Source: Desulfopila aestuarii DSM 18488 (GTDB lineage: Bacteria > Desulfobacterota > Desulfobulbia > Desulfobulbales > Desulfocapsaceae). From it: DNA of 64,000 nt. The translations under genes were made by a program, and so were the position numbers. Positions 35,909 to 47,643 of this stretch are shown here, piece after piece. Location of the stretch: NCBI GenBank assembly GCA_945863875.1, contig CAMBBS010000015.1, positions 44,962 to 108,961 of the forward strand, read 5' to 3'. The first letter of the stretch is position 1, and each line of letters begins with the position of its first letter. Below the pieces are notes generated by a model. That model worked only from the letters and a program-made list of their open reading frames with translations, searched no databases and was not told the origin of the DNA.

Positions 35909-36883
35909 ATGAGCAAAAGACCACAGCAACAATGGACCCGGATCCTTGCATCAATGGCCACGGAGGGGACGAAGCTCTTTGGGCAATGGTTTCCCAGGGG
36001 AGTAACCGGCCTGGAAAAAATGGCTCGACAAAAGGCTCAAGCCATTCAGAGCTATCGACAGCGCAGGCAGCAGGCGGCTGCTCTCGCGCCGCGTAAGTCA
36101 AGACTGCTCTGGCTGCTGCCTCTGCCGCTGATTCCTGCCATGCTGATAGCCCTGGCCGGCGGGCAATTCGCTGCTTTTGTCGGCAACGCCTGCTCGTATG
36201 GCCTGTTTCTCACCGCCGCCATGCTGACCCGGCACGGCTTTCGTCAGGAGGTAAATCAACGGCAACAGCGATTCCAAAAGAGTATCCGCTGGCCGTTCAA
36301 GACAATGGGCGGGCTGACAGTTGCCCTGGCTACCACCTTGACCGCATGGGCCGGTGCCGGCCACGATCTGCCCATCGCCATTGGTTTTGGCGCAGGCGCC
36401 TTTGCCGCTTTTGTTTTGCTCTACGGTGTCGATGCGCGTCAGCTTCCGGTTAAGGTAAAAGAATATGCCGGCAACATGCAGCCGGTTACAGAGGCGCTGC
36501 AGCAGGCGGAACAGCAGATTTTCAGCATTGAGCAGGCCGGTAGCCGCATCAATCAGCAGGAGCTGAACGAGCGCCTCACACGAATTATCGCTCTTGCCCG
36601 GGATATCCTGACGGAGATAGCCCGAGACCCGAGAGATTTTCGCCGTGCGCGCAAATTCCTCAACACCTATCTTAATGGAGCGGAACGAGTCGTCAACGGC
36701 TATGCCGAGACGCATACCCATCTCCGCAACCAGACCCTCGAGGACAATTTCCGTCGGGTGCTGGTGACCATTGAGGAGGTGTTCGGACAGCAGTATCAAC
36801 GCCTGCTGGAAAATGACCTGCGTGATCTCGACGTGGATATAGAGGTGCTGGAGAATCAGTTAAAGAGCGAAGGATTGCATTAA
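35909..36883 (+). CDS. xpaC: XpaC-like protein (5-bromo-4-chloroindolyl phosphate hydrolysis family)
   Basis: 324 residues. The N-terminal 80 residues are basic and amphipathic. Hydrophobic segments follow at about 68-110 (LLWLLPLPLIPAMLIALAGG) and 130-180. The C-terminal half is helical and matches the XpaC family (RDPRDFRRARKFLNTYL, and AERVVNGY). XpaC and TelA are usually neighbours in toxic-anion (tellurite) or phage/colicin tolerance loci; the biochemical role is not known. It precedes telA by 65 bases. Confidence 0.82.
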   Translation: MSKRPQQQWTRILASMATEGTKLFGQWFPRGVTGLEKMARQKAQAIQSYRQRRQQAAALAPRKSRLLWLLPLPLIPAMLIALAGGQFAAFVGNACSYGLFLTAAMLTRHGFRQEVNQRQQRFQKSIRWPFKTMGGLTVALATTLTAWAGAGHDLPIAIGFGAGAFAAFVLLYGVDARQLPVKVKEYAGNMQPVTEALQQAEQQIFSIEQAGSRINQQELNERLTRIIALARDILTEIARDPRDFRRARKFLNTYLNGAERVVNGYAETHTHLRNQTLEDNFRRVLVTIEEVFGQQYQRLLENDLRDLDVDIEVLENQLKSEGLH

Positions 36884-36948
36884 TTATCATTTCGCCGACC
36901 GAAGGTTCCGGCACACGCATCTTTAAAAGGGAAAATATAGGATATAGG

Positions 36949-38079
36949 ATGATAAACGAAACAGAACGTAAAAGTATTGAAACAAGTCTGCTGCAGGGCA
37001 AACCACCGGTGCCCTACCAGCAGGCCGCTCCTCCGGAGCGCGCGGAAATTGATGCGCTGATCAAGCAGATCGACCTCAATGACACCCATTCCCTGCTTTA
37101 TTTCGGCGCACCGGCCCAGCAGCAGTTAGCCAGCATCTCCGACGATATGCTTGAAGGTGTGCGCAATAAGGACACCGGCCCCGCCGGAGAAGCGCTCAAC
37201 CGAATGGTCGGGACGGTACGTGACTTCGACCTGGGTTCTCTTGATCCCAATCGCAAGCCTGGATTTTTTGCCCGCCTGCTCGGTAAAACCAAGCCTGTGG
37301 CCGAGTTTCTCCAGCGCTACGAAGAAGTTCGCAACCAGATCGACGCCATCGGCGATGATCTGGAGCGGCACAAAACGCAACTCCTAAAGGATATCGCCCA
37401 GCTCGATCGCCTCTATGTTGCCAATCTCGAGTATTTCCATCATCTGGAACATTATATTGTTGCAGGAGAAGAAAAGCTCAAGCAGCTCGACGAACAGGAC
37501 ATCCCGGCGATGGAACGCGCCGCGGAGGAAGGCAAAGCGCTGACTGTGGCACAGCAGTTGCGCGATCTGCGTGCCAATCGTGACGCCCTGGAACGGCGTG
37601 TGCACGATCTTAAATTGACCCGTCAGGTCGCCATGCAGAGTCTGCCGAGCATCCGCCTGGTCCAGGAAAACGACAAGGGACTGATCAACAAAATCGTCTC
37701 CACCACCGCCAATACCCTGCCTCTGTGGCGGCAGCAACTGGCCCAGGCGGTGACCATACACCGCTCCCGCGAGGCGGCCGACGTCATCCGCTCCGCCGGT
37801 GACCTGACCAATGAATTACTCAGAGCCAATGCCGAGAACCTCAGGCAGGGCAACATCGAAGCACGCCGCGAGATGGAACGCGGCGTCTTTGATATCGAAG
37901 CAGTGAAACAGGCGAATGCCTCCCTGATCCAAACCATTGAAGAGAGTCTGGGTATCGCCGACGAAGGCCGCAGAAAACGCGCTGAAGCAGCGATCCAGCT
38001 AGAAACGCTTGAAGCCGAACTGCGCAGAGCCCTTATCAATGCCAGTGCGCGGGTGCAGGACAGGCTCGACCACCAGTGA
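36949..38079 (+). CDS. telA: Toxic anion resistance protein TelA
   Basis: 376 residues, mostly alpha-helical and soluble, matching the TelA/KlaA family. Motifs are FGAPAQQQLASISDDML near the N-terminus, PGFFARLLGKTKPV, and KTIAIK-like helices with LPLWRQQLAQAVTIHRS. These proteins are linked to tellurite resistance but act by an unknown mechanism. It is co-oriented with the XpaC-like gene and forms an operon with it. The convergent YebE/TerB-like gene (38216-38896) fits the same functional theme. Confidence 0.88.
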   Translation: MINETERKSIETSLLQGKPPVPYQQAAPPERAEIDALIKQIDLNDTHSLLYFGAPAQQQLASISDDMLEGVRNKDTGPAGEALNRMVGTVRDFDLGSLDPNRKPGFFARLLGKTKPVAEFLQRYEEVRNQIDAIGDDLERHKTQLLKDIAQLDRLYVANLEYFHHLEHYIVAGEEKLKQLDEQDIPAMERAAEEGKALTVAQQLRDLRANRDALERRVHDLKLTRQVAMQSLPSIRLVQENDKGLINKIVSTTANTLPLWRQQLAQAVTIHRSREAADVIRSAGDLTNELLRANAENLRQGNIEARREMERGVFDIEAVKQANASLIQTIEESLGIADEGRRKRAEAAIQLETLEAELRRALINASARVQDRLDHQ

Positions 38080-38154
38080 TCAACAAGAGGCCTGAGAAAA
38101 AATGCCTCTTCTCGGGCAGTCCCCCAGGCTTTGACCTCCGAGACTTTGACTCGC

Positions 38155-38185
38155 GCGTAAAAAGTCGGAATCCGACTTTTTACGC
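38155..38185. repeat. Perfect 15-bp-arm palindrome between convergent genes
   Basis: GCGTAAAAAGTCGGA (38155-38169) and TCCGACTTTTTACGC (38171-38185) are exact inverted copies with one central base. It lies between the convergent telA and the DUF533 gene and contains T5 in its right arm. It could work as a bidirectional terminator or be a REP-type repeat; its copy number in the genome cannot be seen here. Confidence 0.75.
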
Positions 38186-38215
38186 CGCCATCAGGTTCCG
38201 ACGGATAAAGTTTTT

Positions 38216-38896
38216 CTATTCACTGAATGTTTTCTGAACTTCCACCTGCCGCTCAAGCTCGACGACCAGTTGCGCAGGGAGTTCTAGTCGTGCAGCCAGC
38301 ATGCCGAGATAGGCTTTTTCCGCTGCCGAATCGACCTCTACGGCCAGCAGTGATGCGGCGTAGATTTCGGCCGCGACCTCGGGACTGGTCGCGCTGTTGA
38401 CGATGGCGTCCATATCAACAGGATGACCCATCTCTTTTACCAGCAGATTCTGACTTTCGGGATCCAGCCCTAATGATTGGATCTTTTGAAAAATGGCCTG
38501 GCTCTCCTGTGCATCAAGGCGACCATCGGCTCGCGCAACGGCAATCATCGCCCGCACCAGGATAAGTCCCAGCTCTTCTTTAGCGGCAACATCGTTCTCC
38601 TTTGGCATGAATGCGGAACCGGCCGGCGCTGGAGTAAGACTCGCTGGAGCGGTTGCCTGGGGCAATTGAGGCGATGGGGACGCTGCGGTATTTTGTTCGC
38701 TATACCGCTGGTATGCTGAATAAGCAAGTGCACCAACCGCGGCCAGTCCACCGAGTTTGAGAGCTTTTCCGCCCAGCTTGCGCCCCGCCTTGCTGGACAG
38801 CATGTTCCCGGCAAGACCGCCGGCCAGTCCCCCGGCAAATCCACCGGCCGCACCACTGCCAAGCAGCTGGCCAAGAAGTTTGTTCATATCAACCAT
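38216..38896 (-). CDS. DUF533/YebE-TerB-like membrane-associated protein
   Basis: About 226 residues. A glycine-rich N-terminus (GSGAAGGFAGGLAGGLAG) and a hydrophobic stretch KLGGLAAVGALAYSAY are followed by a Pro/Ala linker. The C-terminal TerB-like helical domain of DUF533 shows RAMIAVARADGRLDAQE and YAASLLAVEVDS. The frame extends to 39022; the ATG at 38896 begins the family-like sequence, and 38887 is also possible. TerB-like proteins occur with tellurite/stress genes, consistent with the adjacent xpaC-telA. Confidence 0.82.
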   Translation of the reverse strand: MVDMNKLLGQLLGSGAAGGFAGGLAGGLAGNMLSSKAGRKLGGKALKLGGLAAVGALAYSAYQRYSEQNTAASPSPQLPQATAPASLTPAPAGSAFMPKENDVAAKEELGLILVRAMIAVARADGRLDAQESQAIFQKIQSLGLDPESQNLLVKEMGHPVDMDAIVNSATSPEVAAEIYAASLLAVEVDSAAEKAYLGMLAARLELPAQLVVELERQVEVQKTFSE

Positions 38897-39134
38897 AGTC
38901 GTCTGTTCCTGTTGGAGAAGAAGTTCATGTGCATGAGTATTCGGGAGAGAAACTATTTCGCAATGTTGCTCTCCTTGTTTGACAAGACGGCAAAAATATA
39001 GGTCAGAAGAATGTACAGTCAAGATTGTCGCAGGTGTTTCGTCAGCTTTTCATTCAGCCTCGCCATAAAGGCCAACCCTTTTCCACTTCTCTTTGTCATT
39101 TAACTATTCGTAATTAATTAGTATTTTAAGTTTA

Positions 39135-39163
39135 TTGACATCGGCTTGTACTCTTTGTACAGT
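39135..39163 (+). promoter_or_regulatory. Sigma70 promoter of the MFS transporter gene
   Basis: TTGACA (39135-39140), 17 bases, TACAGT (39158-39163). It lies in the 350-bp gap 38897-39246, giving a leader of about 75 bases before the ATG at 39247. Nothing else is recognised in that gap. Confidence 0.65.
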
Positions 39164-39246
39164 GCACGCCGCAAGCGAGATAACTCTACACAAAATTACA
39201 AAATCCACGATAAGCCTGCACCTTATGGCCGCAAAGGAAACCAACC

Positions 39247-40569
39247 ATGCAAAACATTTCTACCGCCAAGGCACCACCTCGACTGCTGACCTTTACCCTG
39301 GCCAAATGGTCGGTTTTCAGCGTTCTCATCCTCACCTATATTCTCGTCTATTTCCACCGTATGGCACCGGGGGTGGTCTCTGAATATCTGATGGTGGCCT
39401 TCCAGAGCACCGGCTCCCAGCTCGGCACGCTGTCGGCCATCTATTTCTTCGTCTACGCCTGTATGCAGATTCCTTCGGGGGTCATTGCCGACACCCTCGG
39501 TACCAGGACCTCGGTCATCAGCGGCAATCTTGTTGCCGGAGCCGGTTCGATTGTCTTTGGTATGGCCGGCAGTTTTGAGGTGGCCTGTGTTGGCCGTTTT
39601 TTGGTCGGCCTTGGTGTTTCGGTGGTTTTTATCTCCATCATGAAAAGTAACTCTGTCTGGTTTCCCGCCAGGGTCTTTGGCTTCATGAGCGGTCTGACCC
39701 TGCTCATCGGCAATCTTGGCTCCGTGCTGGCGGCGGCGCCATTGTCGGCGCTCCTGACGACGTTTGCCTGGCGGACGGTTTTTATCGGCATAGGTTTTCT
39801 CTCCCTGGTGCTTGCCGCCCTCGGTTTTTTTATTGTGAAAAACCGGCCTGAAGATCTCGGTTTTCCTGCACCGAATGTACATGCCGAGACGCAGAGCGGC
39901 GCCCTGACCGGCAGCTGGTTGAAAAACCTTGCCTCCGTTGTTTCTGTGCTTCGATTGTGGCCGGGCTTCTGGGTGCAGTTCGGCATGATCGGAGGACTCT
40001 ACTCGTTTATGGGGCTCTGGGGCATCCCCTACCTGCGCGATGTGCACGGACTGGACAGGTCCTCTGCGGCCAGTCATATGACCACCATGCTGCTCGCTTT
40101 TGCCGTTGGGGCGCTTTTTTTCGGTTGGTTTTCCGACCGGATCGGCAGGAGAAAACCGATCCTCATCGCCTGTGTGCTCGGCTACACCCTCTCCTGGCTC
40201 ATATTGATGTATGTCCCCTGGTCACCGGGTGTGGGCGGCCTGGCGCTCTTTGGCTCTATGGGCTTTGCCGGCTCAGGTTTTGTCCTGACCTTTGCCGCGG
40301 CCAAAGAGATCATCCACCCCAACCTGTCCGGGATGGCCGTGAGCGTCGTCAATACCGGCTGCTTTATCGGTACGGCGCTTATGCAGCCGCTTTTTGGCTA
40401 TATTGCCGATCTCTCCTGGGACGGGACCATGGCAAATGGTCTGCGCATCTATGCAGAGAGAGATTATTACCAGGGCTTTTTGCTGATGCTTGTCTTTGCC
40501 GTCATCGCTGTCCTCGGCGCTTTCCGCTTGCGGGAAACCTTTTGCCGCAACATCTCTGTACGGCTTTAG
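39247..40569 (+). CDS. Major facilitator superfamily transporter
   Basis: 440 residues with twelve hydrophobic segments. The MFS loop-2 motif is visible as GVIADTLGTR in the first half and its partner FGWFSDRIGRRKP in the second half. The N-terminal YFHRMAPGVVSEYL pattern is typical of anion:cation symporter/sugar-phosphate-like MFS members. The substrate cannot be told. Its stop lies two bases from the convergent glgP stop. Confidence 0.9.
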   Translation: MQNISTAKAPPRLLTFTLAKWSVFSVLILTYILVYFHRMAPGVVSEYLMVAFQSTGSQLGTLSAIYFFVYACMQIPSGVIADTLGTRTSVISGNLVAGAGSIVFGMAGSFEVACVGRFLVGLGVSVVFISIMKSNSVWFPARVFGFMSGLTLLIGNLGSVLAAAPLSALLTTFAWRTVFIGIGFLSLVLAALGFFIVKNRPEDLGFPAPNVHAETQSGALTGSWLKNLASVVSVLRLWPGFWVQFGMIGGLYSFMGLWGIPYLRDVHGLDRSSAASHMTTMLLAFAVGALFFGWFSDRIGRRKPILIACVLGYTLSWLILMYVPWSPGVGGLALFGSMGFAGSGFVLTFAAAKEIIHPNLSGMAVSVVNTGCFIGTALMQPLFGYIADLSWDGTMANGLRIYAERDYYQGFLLMLVFAVIAVLGAFRLRETFCRNISVRL

Positions 40570-40570
40570 G

Positions 40571-43114
<2,544 letters not shown>

Positions 43115-43286
43115 CGCGTCCTCCTTGGTGCCCGGCAAGGGGCACTGAAAGAAATCTCGGTTAGCGGGACCAGGTTGTTGTCAGGATGGCCATGATACGT
43201 TTACAGGTCGATGACAAGACAGATATGCAGAGCTGCGGCAAAGGGCAAGAAACATTTTACCGCCCTCCCGGCATCGCCCTGCCCTC

Positions 43287-44327
43287 TCATTCCTGGGCAT
43301 CACTGACTTTAATCACAAGTTTGCCGAAATTTTCGCCTTGCAGCAGGCCGATAAATGCCTCCGGCGCGCTCTCCAGGCCATCAACAAGCTGTTCACGGTA
43401 ATGTATTTTTCCGGCATGGAGTAATTTCGCCATCTCCTGGGCAAATTCATCGTAGCGGTGACCGTAATCATCAAAGATGATAAAGCCCTGCACCTTGATT
43501 CGTTTGACCAGGATCGTGCCCATGAGAAGCGACAGACGATCAGGCCCGTCCGGCAGTTTTGTCGCATTATACCTTGAGACAAGGCCACAGACCGGAATCC
43601 TTGCGCCGACATTGAGTAAAGGCAAAACGGCGTCAAATACTTTTCCGCCGACATTTTCGTAGTAGATGTCAATACCTTCGGCGCAGGCCTGTCTCAGCTG
43701 GTCGGTAAAATCCCCATCCTTGTGATTGAGACACGCATCAAAACCGAGCGTTTCTTGAGCATAGGCGCATTTTTCAACGCCGCCGGCAACACCAATGACA
43801 CGGCAGCCTTTTAATTTGCCAAGCTGCCCTACGGTTGCCCCGACCGGGCCGGTGGCCGCCGCCACCACCAGGGTGTCCCCCGCCTTTGGTTGACCAATGT
43901 CCAAAAGGCCCATATAGGCGGTAAAGCCGGGCATGCCCATAATCCCCAGGGCACAGGAGGGACGTGCCGGATTTTTGCCCAGCCGGGTCAGCTGAGAGCC
44001 ATCCGATATGGCATAAAGCTGCCAGCCGCTATAGCTGAGCACCCATTCTCCTGCCTCAAAATCAGCATTGCGGGACTCGGCAACTTGACAAACCGTGCCG
44101 CCGACCATGACAGCATCAATTGCAACCGGCGGTGCATAGGATGGCGCATCACTCATCCGGCCACGCATATAGGGATCAAGAGACAGATAGATGGTGCGCA
44201 GCAGCACCTCTCCTGCCGCCGGCACCGGAATCGCCACTTCGTCCAGGCGGAAATTGTCTGGCGTCGGTGCCCCAACCGGGCGTGATGCCAGTACGATACG
44301 ACGATTTTTTTCTGTCACTTGTCCCAT
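43287..44327 (-). CDS. NADP-dependent MDR-family reductase (CurA/leukotriene B4 dehydrogenase type)
   Basis: 346 residues of the zinc-free medium-chain reductase group. N-terminal NRRIVLASRPVGAPTPDNF and LSLDPYMRGRM are typical of CurA/YncB-like enzymes. The nucleotide-binding AATGPVGATVGQLGKLKG motif follows, then DIYYENVGG. It reduces enone/alkenal double bonds with NADPH in the cytoplasm; the natural substrate is unknown. AGAGGTGAAAG provides the ribosome binding site. Confidence 0.9.
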   Translation of the reverse strand: MGQVTEKNRRIVLASRPVGAPTPDNFRLDEVAIPVPAAGEVLLRTIYLSLDPYMRGRMSDAPSYAPPVAIDAVMVGGTVCQVAESRNADFEAGEWVLSYSGWQLYAISDGSQLTRLGKNPARPSCALGIMGMPGFTAYMGLLDIGQPKAGDTLVVAAATGPVGATVGQLGKLKGCRVIGVAGGVEKCAYAQETLGFDACLNHKDGDFTDQLRQACAEGIDIYYENVGGKVFDAVLPLLNVGARIPVCGLVSRYNATKLPDGPDRLSLLMGTILVKRIKVQGFIIFDDYGHRYDEFAQEMAKLLHAGKIHYREQLVDGLESAPEAFIGLLQGENFGKLVIKVSDAQE

Positions 44328-44417
44328 GGTCTTTCACCTCTTTACATGATTATTTTGAGAGGCGTCGGCCCAATTTTGCTCGCACGGTAAGAAAAGAGCA
44401 TAGCCGGGAGCGATGAA

Positions 44418-46526
44418 TCAGGAAAAAAGCGAGACCTCTTCTGCCTTCTCTTCCTCGCCTTTACGGTCTTTACTGTCCTCATTCTTTCGACCATCTGCCA
44501 GAGGGAGTTCGACGACAAAGACGGCTCCGGGACCAAAATTCTCTCTTTTGGAGAAATCCTTTGGCAGGTATTCTTCCGGGGGCGGGCTGACAGCAAAGAT
44601 CTTGCCGCCATGGTCCTTGATAATGCCAAAGGAGACGGATAGTCCCAGACCTGTCCCCTTGCCGACCTGCTTGGTGGTAAAGAACGGATCAAAAATTTTG
44701 CCCAGATGTTCGGCAGCTATCCCCTTGCCGGTGTCGGCGATACTGACAATCAGCCTGCCTTCGTCGGCATTCAGTTTCGATTGCACGTGTATCTCACCGT
44801 CCTGACCGATAACATCCGCGGCATTATTGAGCAGGTTAAGCCAGACCTGCTTGAGTCTCTCCTGGTCGCCCGTCAAGGGAGGAATGCCTTCATCCAGAGC
44901 ATGGATGATTTTGATACGGTTCATGAAAAATGCATGCTCAACCAGCTTGATTACCTGCTGAATTGATTCATTGATATCGACGGTTTCACTGATTGCCTGG
45001 GAATTTCTCGAAAAACCAAGTAGATCCGCGACAATTTTGCGGCAGACCTTGGTCTGCTTCTCGATGATCCGCATTCCTTCAAGGATTTCCTCATCCTCGA
45101 TATCGTCCATCATCAGCTGGGTGTAGCCGAGGATGATCCCCAGAGGTGTATTGATTTCATGGGCCACCCCGCCGGCCAGACGCCCCAGATCCTCCATTTT
45201 CTGCGACTGGATAAGCTGCTCCTGGAATTTCTTGAGCATGGAAATGTCCCTGCCGGTAAGAAGCAGCCCCATTATACTGCCGTCCTGATCATAGACCGGG
45301 ACCTTGACGACATGAAACCATTTCTGCTCTTTTGCTCGCTTGAAGGTAATTTCCTTGGCCATGGGCAGCCCAGTGGCAAGTATCTCCTTGTTCTCACGCG
45401 TATTGATTTCAGCCTGCTGCTCGGTAAAGATGTCCGCATCGGTCTTACCGACGATGCTTTCTTCGTCCAGATTAAAATAATCGCAGAAGGCCTTGCCGGC
45501 GAAGGTATAGGTCAGATTCTTGTCCTGCAGGGTGATAAAGTCCGGGGTAACACTGAGAATGGTTTTTAGCAGACCCTGCTGCCTGGCAATGGTTTTTTCG
45601 CGCTCGGTAAGTTCTTCGATGTGATTTTTAACGGTGACGGCCATGGCGTCGAAGGCCTCGGCCAGATCCTGCAGTTCGTCACCGAAATTATGTTTGAAGA
45701 CCGGACACTGCCGGCAGTTCTCCATCTTGAAGGGATATTCCTTGTCACAGCAATTCGGACACATGGTGCCGGCCAGGTACCAGCATCGTCGCTGGACATC
45801 GCCGTAGGCCGGGCATTCCTTGCGGTCGCATTCCATGATCTCCCAACAATATTTTTCCAGGGAGAATCCTGCCTGGACATCAAGATTGCCCTGGACAATT
45901 TCCTCCACCGATTTCCTCAGCCGGTTCAGACGAAAGGTCACGGTACGGGAAAACCACAGGGCAAGAATAATCCCCAGGCCAACAACGCCGAAGGTGCTGA
46001 AAAGACTGGTTAACCGTTGACGGCGGATCTGCGCGTCAATATCTTTTCGTGACAACCCCAGCCTGACCGAGCCAAGATTTTTCTTACCCAGGCTCACCCG
46101 GACATTAAAGTCATAGACGAGGCCACGTTCGGTTGCTAAAAGAACCGGCTGCGGTTTTTCACCTTCGCCATTGACGTGCAACAGGTCCGTGGGAAAGCCG
46201 CCGGAGAAGGTGTGCGAGAGGATATTGGCGCTGGTGTCGGTGAGAAAGATATAGATGATGTCGTCATATTGATTGTTGACATTATCGATGAGGTTCTTCA
46301 TTTGCAGAAAATCCATGGCCAGAATAGGCTCGGCCAGGCGAAACGCCAGCCCCGAGGTGAGGGCCATGCCTCTTTTCCTTCCTTCCTCAAGAAGCGCACT
46401 TGAGGACATGGCGGACAGGATCAGGCCGACCCCCAGGCCGCAGAACACCAGCATAAAGGTCATGCCCAGGGTAATTTTGGTCCTGAATCTCAGGCGATGC
46501 ATAAATCTCAAGAGATAATTATTCAA
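44418..46526 (-). CDS. Membrane sensor histidine kinase with HAMP, two-CW Cys domain and PAS
   Basis: 702 residues. The first membrane helix is at about 15-38 and a periplasmic domain follows to about 172. The second membrane helix, at about 173-195, leads into a HAMP-like linker. A cysteine-rich insert of about 60 residues reads CWEIMECDRKECPAY...CWYLAG..C..CC, a two-CW-type motif that may bind metal. A PAS domain (about 330-440) and HisKA (LAGGVAHEINTPLG) with HATPase (DTGKGIA, GTGLGLSV) complete it. It overlaps the upstream PhnD-like gene by eight bases, so that lipoprotein is probably its extracytoplasmic ligand-binding partner. Confidence 0.9.
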   Translation of the reverse strand: MNNYLLRFMHRLRFRTKITLGMTFMLVFCGLGVGLILSAMSSSALLEEGRKRGMALTSGLAFRLAEPILAMDFLQMKNLIDNVNNQYDDIIYIFLTDTSANILSHTFSGGFPTDLLHVNGEGEKPQPVLLATERGLVYDFNVRVSLGKKNLGSVRLGLSRKDIDAQIRRQRLTSLFSTFGVVGLGIILALWFSRTVTFRLNRLRKSVEEIVQGNLDVQAGFSLEKYCWEIMECDRKECPAYGDVQRRCWYLAGTMCPNCCDKEYPFKMENCRQCPVFKHNFGDELQDLAEAFDAMAVTVKNHIEELTEREKTIARQQGLLKTILSVTPDFITLQDKNLTYTFAGKAFCDYFNLDEESIVGKTDADIFTEQQAEINTRENKEILATGLPMAKEITFKRAKEQKWFHVVKVPVYDQDGSIMGLLLTGRDISMLKKFQEQLIQSQKMEDLGRLAGGVAHEINTPLGIILGYTQLMMDDIEDEEILEGMRIIEKQTKVCRKIVADLLGFSRNSQAISETVDINESIQQVIKLVEHAFFMNRIKIIHALDEGIPPLTGDQERLKQVWLNLLNNAADVIGQDGEIHVQSKLNADEGRLIVSIADTGKGIAAEHLGKIFDPFFTTKQVGKGTGLGLSVSFGIIKDHGGKIFAVSPPPEEYLPKDFSKRENFGPGAVFVVELPLADGRKNEDSKDRKGEEEKAEEVSLFS

Positions 46527-47439
46527 GATCCAACCCCACTTTTTTGCTCAGTGCCCGGACTTGGTCAAAATCCCGGTCATCCGAGGGCACAAAGCCGATA
46601 AATTTTGCCGCATCAAGAATCTGCCGGTGCTCGGGATTGTGTTCATAGTCGAGTTTCAGCATGGCGTCCCTTATCTTGTCGACCACCTCCTGGGAAAGCC
46701 TGGGACTGTGGGCATAGACCCACCCCGGGTACCATATGGAACTGTCGACCACCTTTATCTGGTTGATATCTATTTTGTCTTTCACCACGCTCAGCGATCC
46801 TTCGCGTATTGAACCGATATCATGCAGCCCGGCGTACACCCCGAGAATTACATTCTCCTGCCGTCCCCCGGCAAAGACGACTTCCCGGAAATCAGTTAAG
46901 GTAAAACCATGATCGACAAAATGACCAAGTGGGAAGAGATACCCTCCGGCCGATGACGGATCCACGGCCACCCACGATTTCCCGCGACAATCCTCGATGG
47001 ATTGAATCTCCTGGTTATCCTTGCGGGCAATGATCTGGCCGCGGAATTCGGCACGGCCATCGGCCTCGACGATTCTCGCCATGGCCCTGGCGCCGTACCG
47101 GTTAGCCAGTTTTACATAAATGAACGGGTTGGAAAACGATATGTCTATCTTACCCTGGCCAAACATGCTGATGTAATTATCAAAGGTATCGGGAAACACC
47201 TGCCGCATGGGCAGCCCGGTCTGTTCGGATAGATATTCAACCAGTCGATTATGCCGTTGAAAAGACTCGGTGTGGGAGTATTGCGGCAGGTAAGCATATG
47301 TTATAGCAGGTAATTGCGGCCGAAAGGTGATCTCATGCCGTTGATCAAGAGAGATATTGACTGGCTCTTCGCTTTCCCGGCAGGAAACGAAGAAAAGGGC
47401 GGTGATGAGCAATAAAAGGAAAACTCTTTTTTTAGGCAT
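46519..47439 (-). CDS. PhnD-like periplasmic binding lipoprotein
   Basis: 306 residues. A lipoprotein signal peptide (MPKKRVFLLLLITALFFVSC) has the lipobox Cys at about residue 20. The mature part is a type-2 periplasmic binding fold of the phosphate/phosphite/phosphonate group (QTGLPMRQVFPDTFDNYISMFGQGKIDISFSNPF in outline). No ABC permease or ATPase is nearby; instead it overlaps a sensor kinase, so a sensing rather than transport role is inferred. Confidence 0.88.
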   Translation of the reverse strand: MPKKRVFLLLLITALFFVSCRESEEPVNISLDQRHEITFRPQLPAITYAYLPQYSHTESFQRHNRLVEYLSEQTGLPMRQVFPDTFDNYISMFGQGKIDISFSNPFIYVKLANRYGARAMARIVEADGRAEFRGQIIARKDNQEIQSIEDCRGKSWVAVDPSSAGGYLFPLGHFVDHGFTLTDFREVVFAGGRQENVILGVYAGLHDIGSIREGSLSVVKDKIDINQIKVVDSSIWYPGWVYAHSPRLSQEVVDKIRDAMLKLDYEHNPEHRQILDAAKFIGFVPSDDRDFDQVRALSKKVGLDLE

Positions 47440-47643
47440 GGATGATATGTCGTGTCAAAGACGGGTTAACCACTCTTCTCTGTGAGAGATACCTCTTTTC
47501 TTCCGGAAAATCCTAAAGAATCAAATTCTGCGCTCCAGTCAGCATTTTCTACCATATCCTATGGTATTTTTACCCTTTTTTCCAGCATATTCCGATCGGA
47601 TTTCCTCTCAATTGTCGGCAAAACCACCGTGGACCGTCTTTTG

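Noticed and set aside
39223..40077. Minus-strand frame of 284 codons opposite the MFS gene
   Set aside because: Its composition (Arg/Gly/His rich, no hydrophobic pattern) is a shadow of the membrane protein on the + strand.
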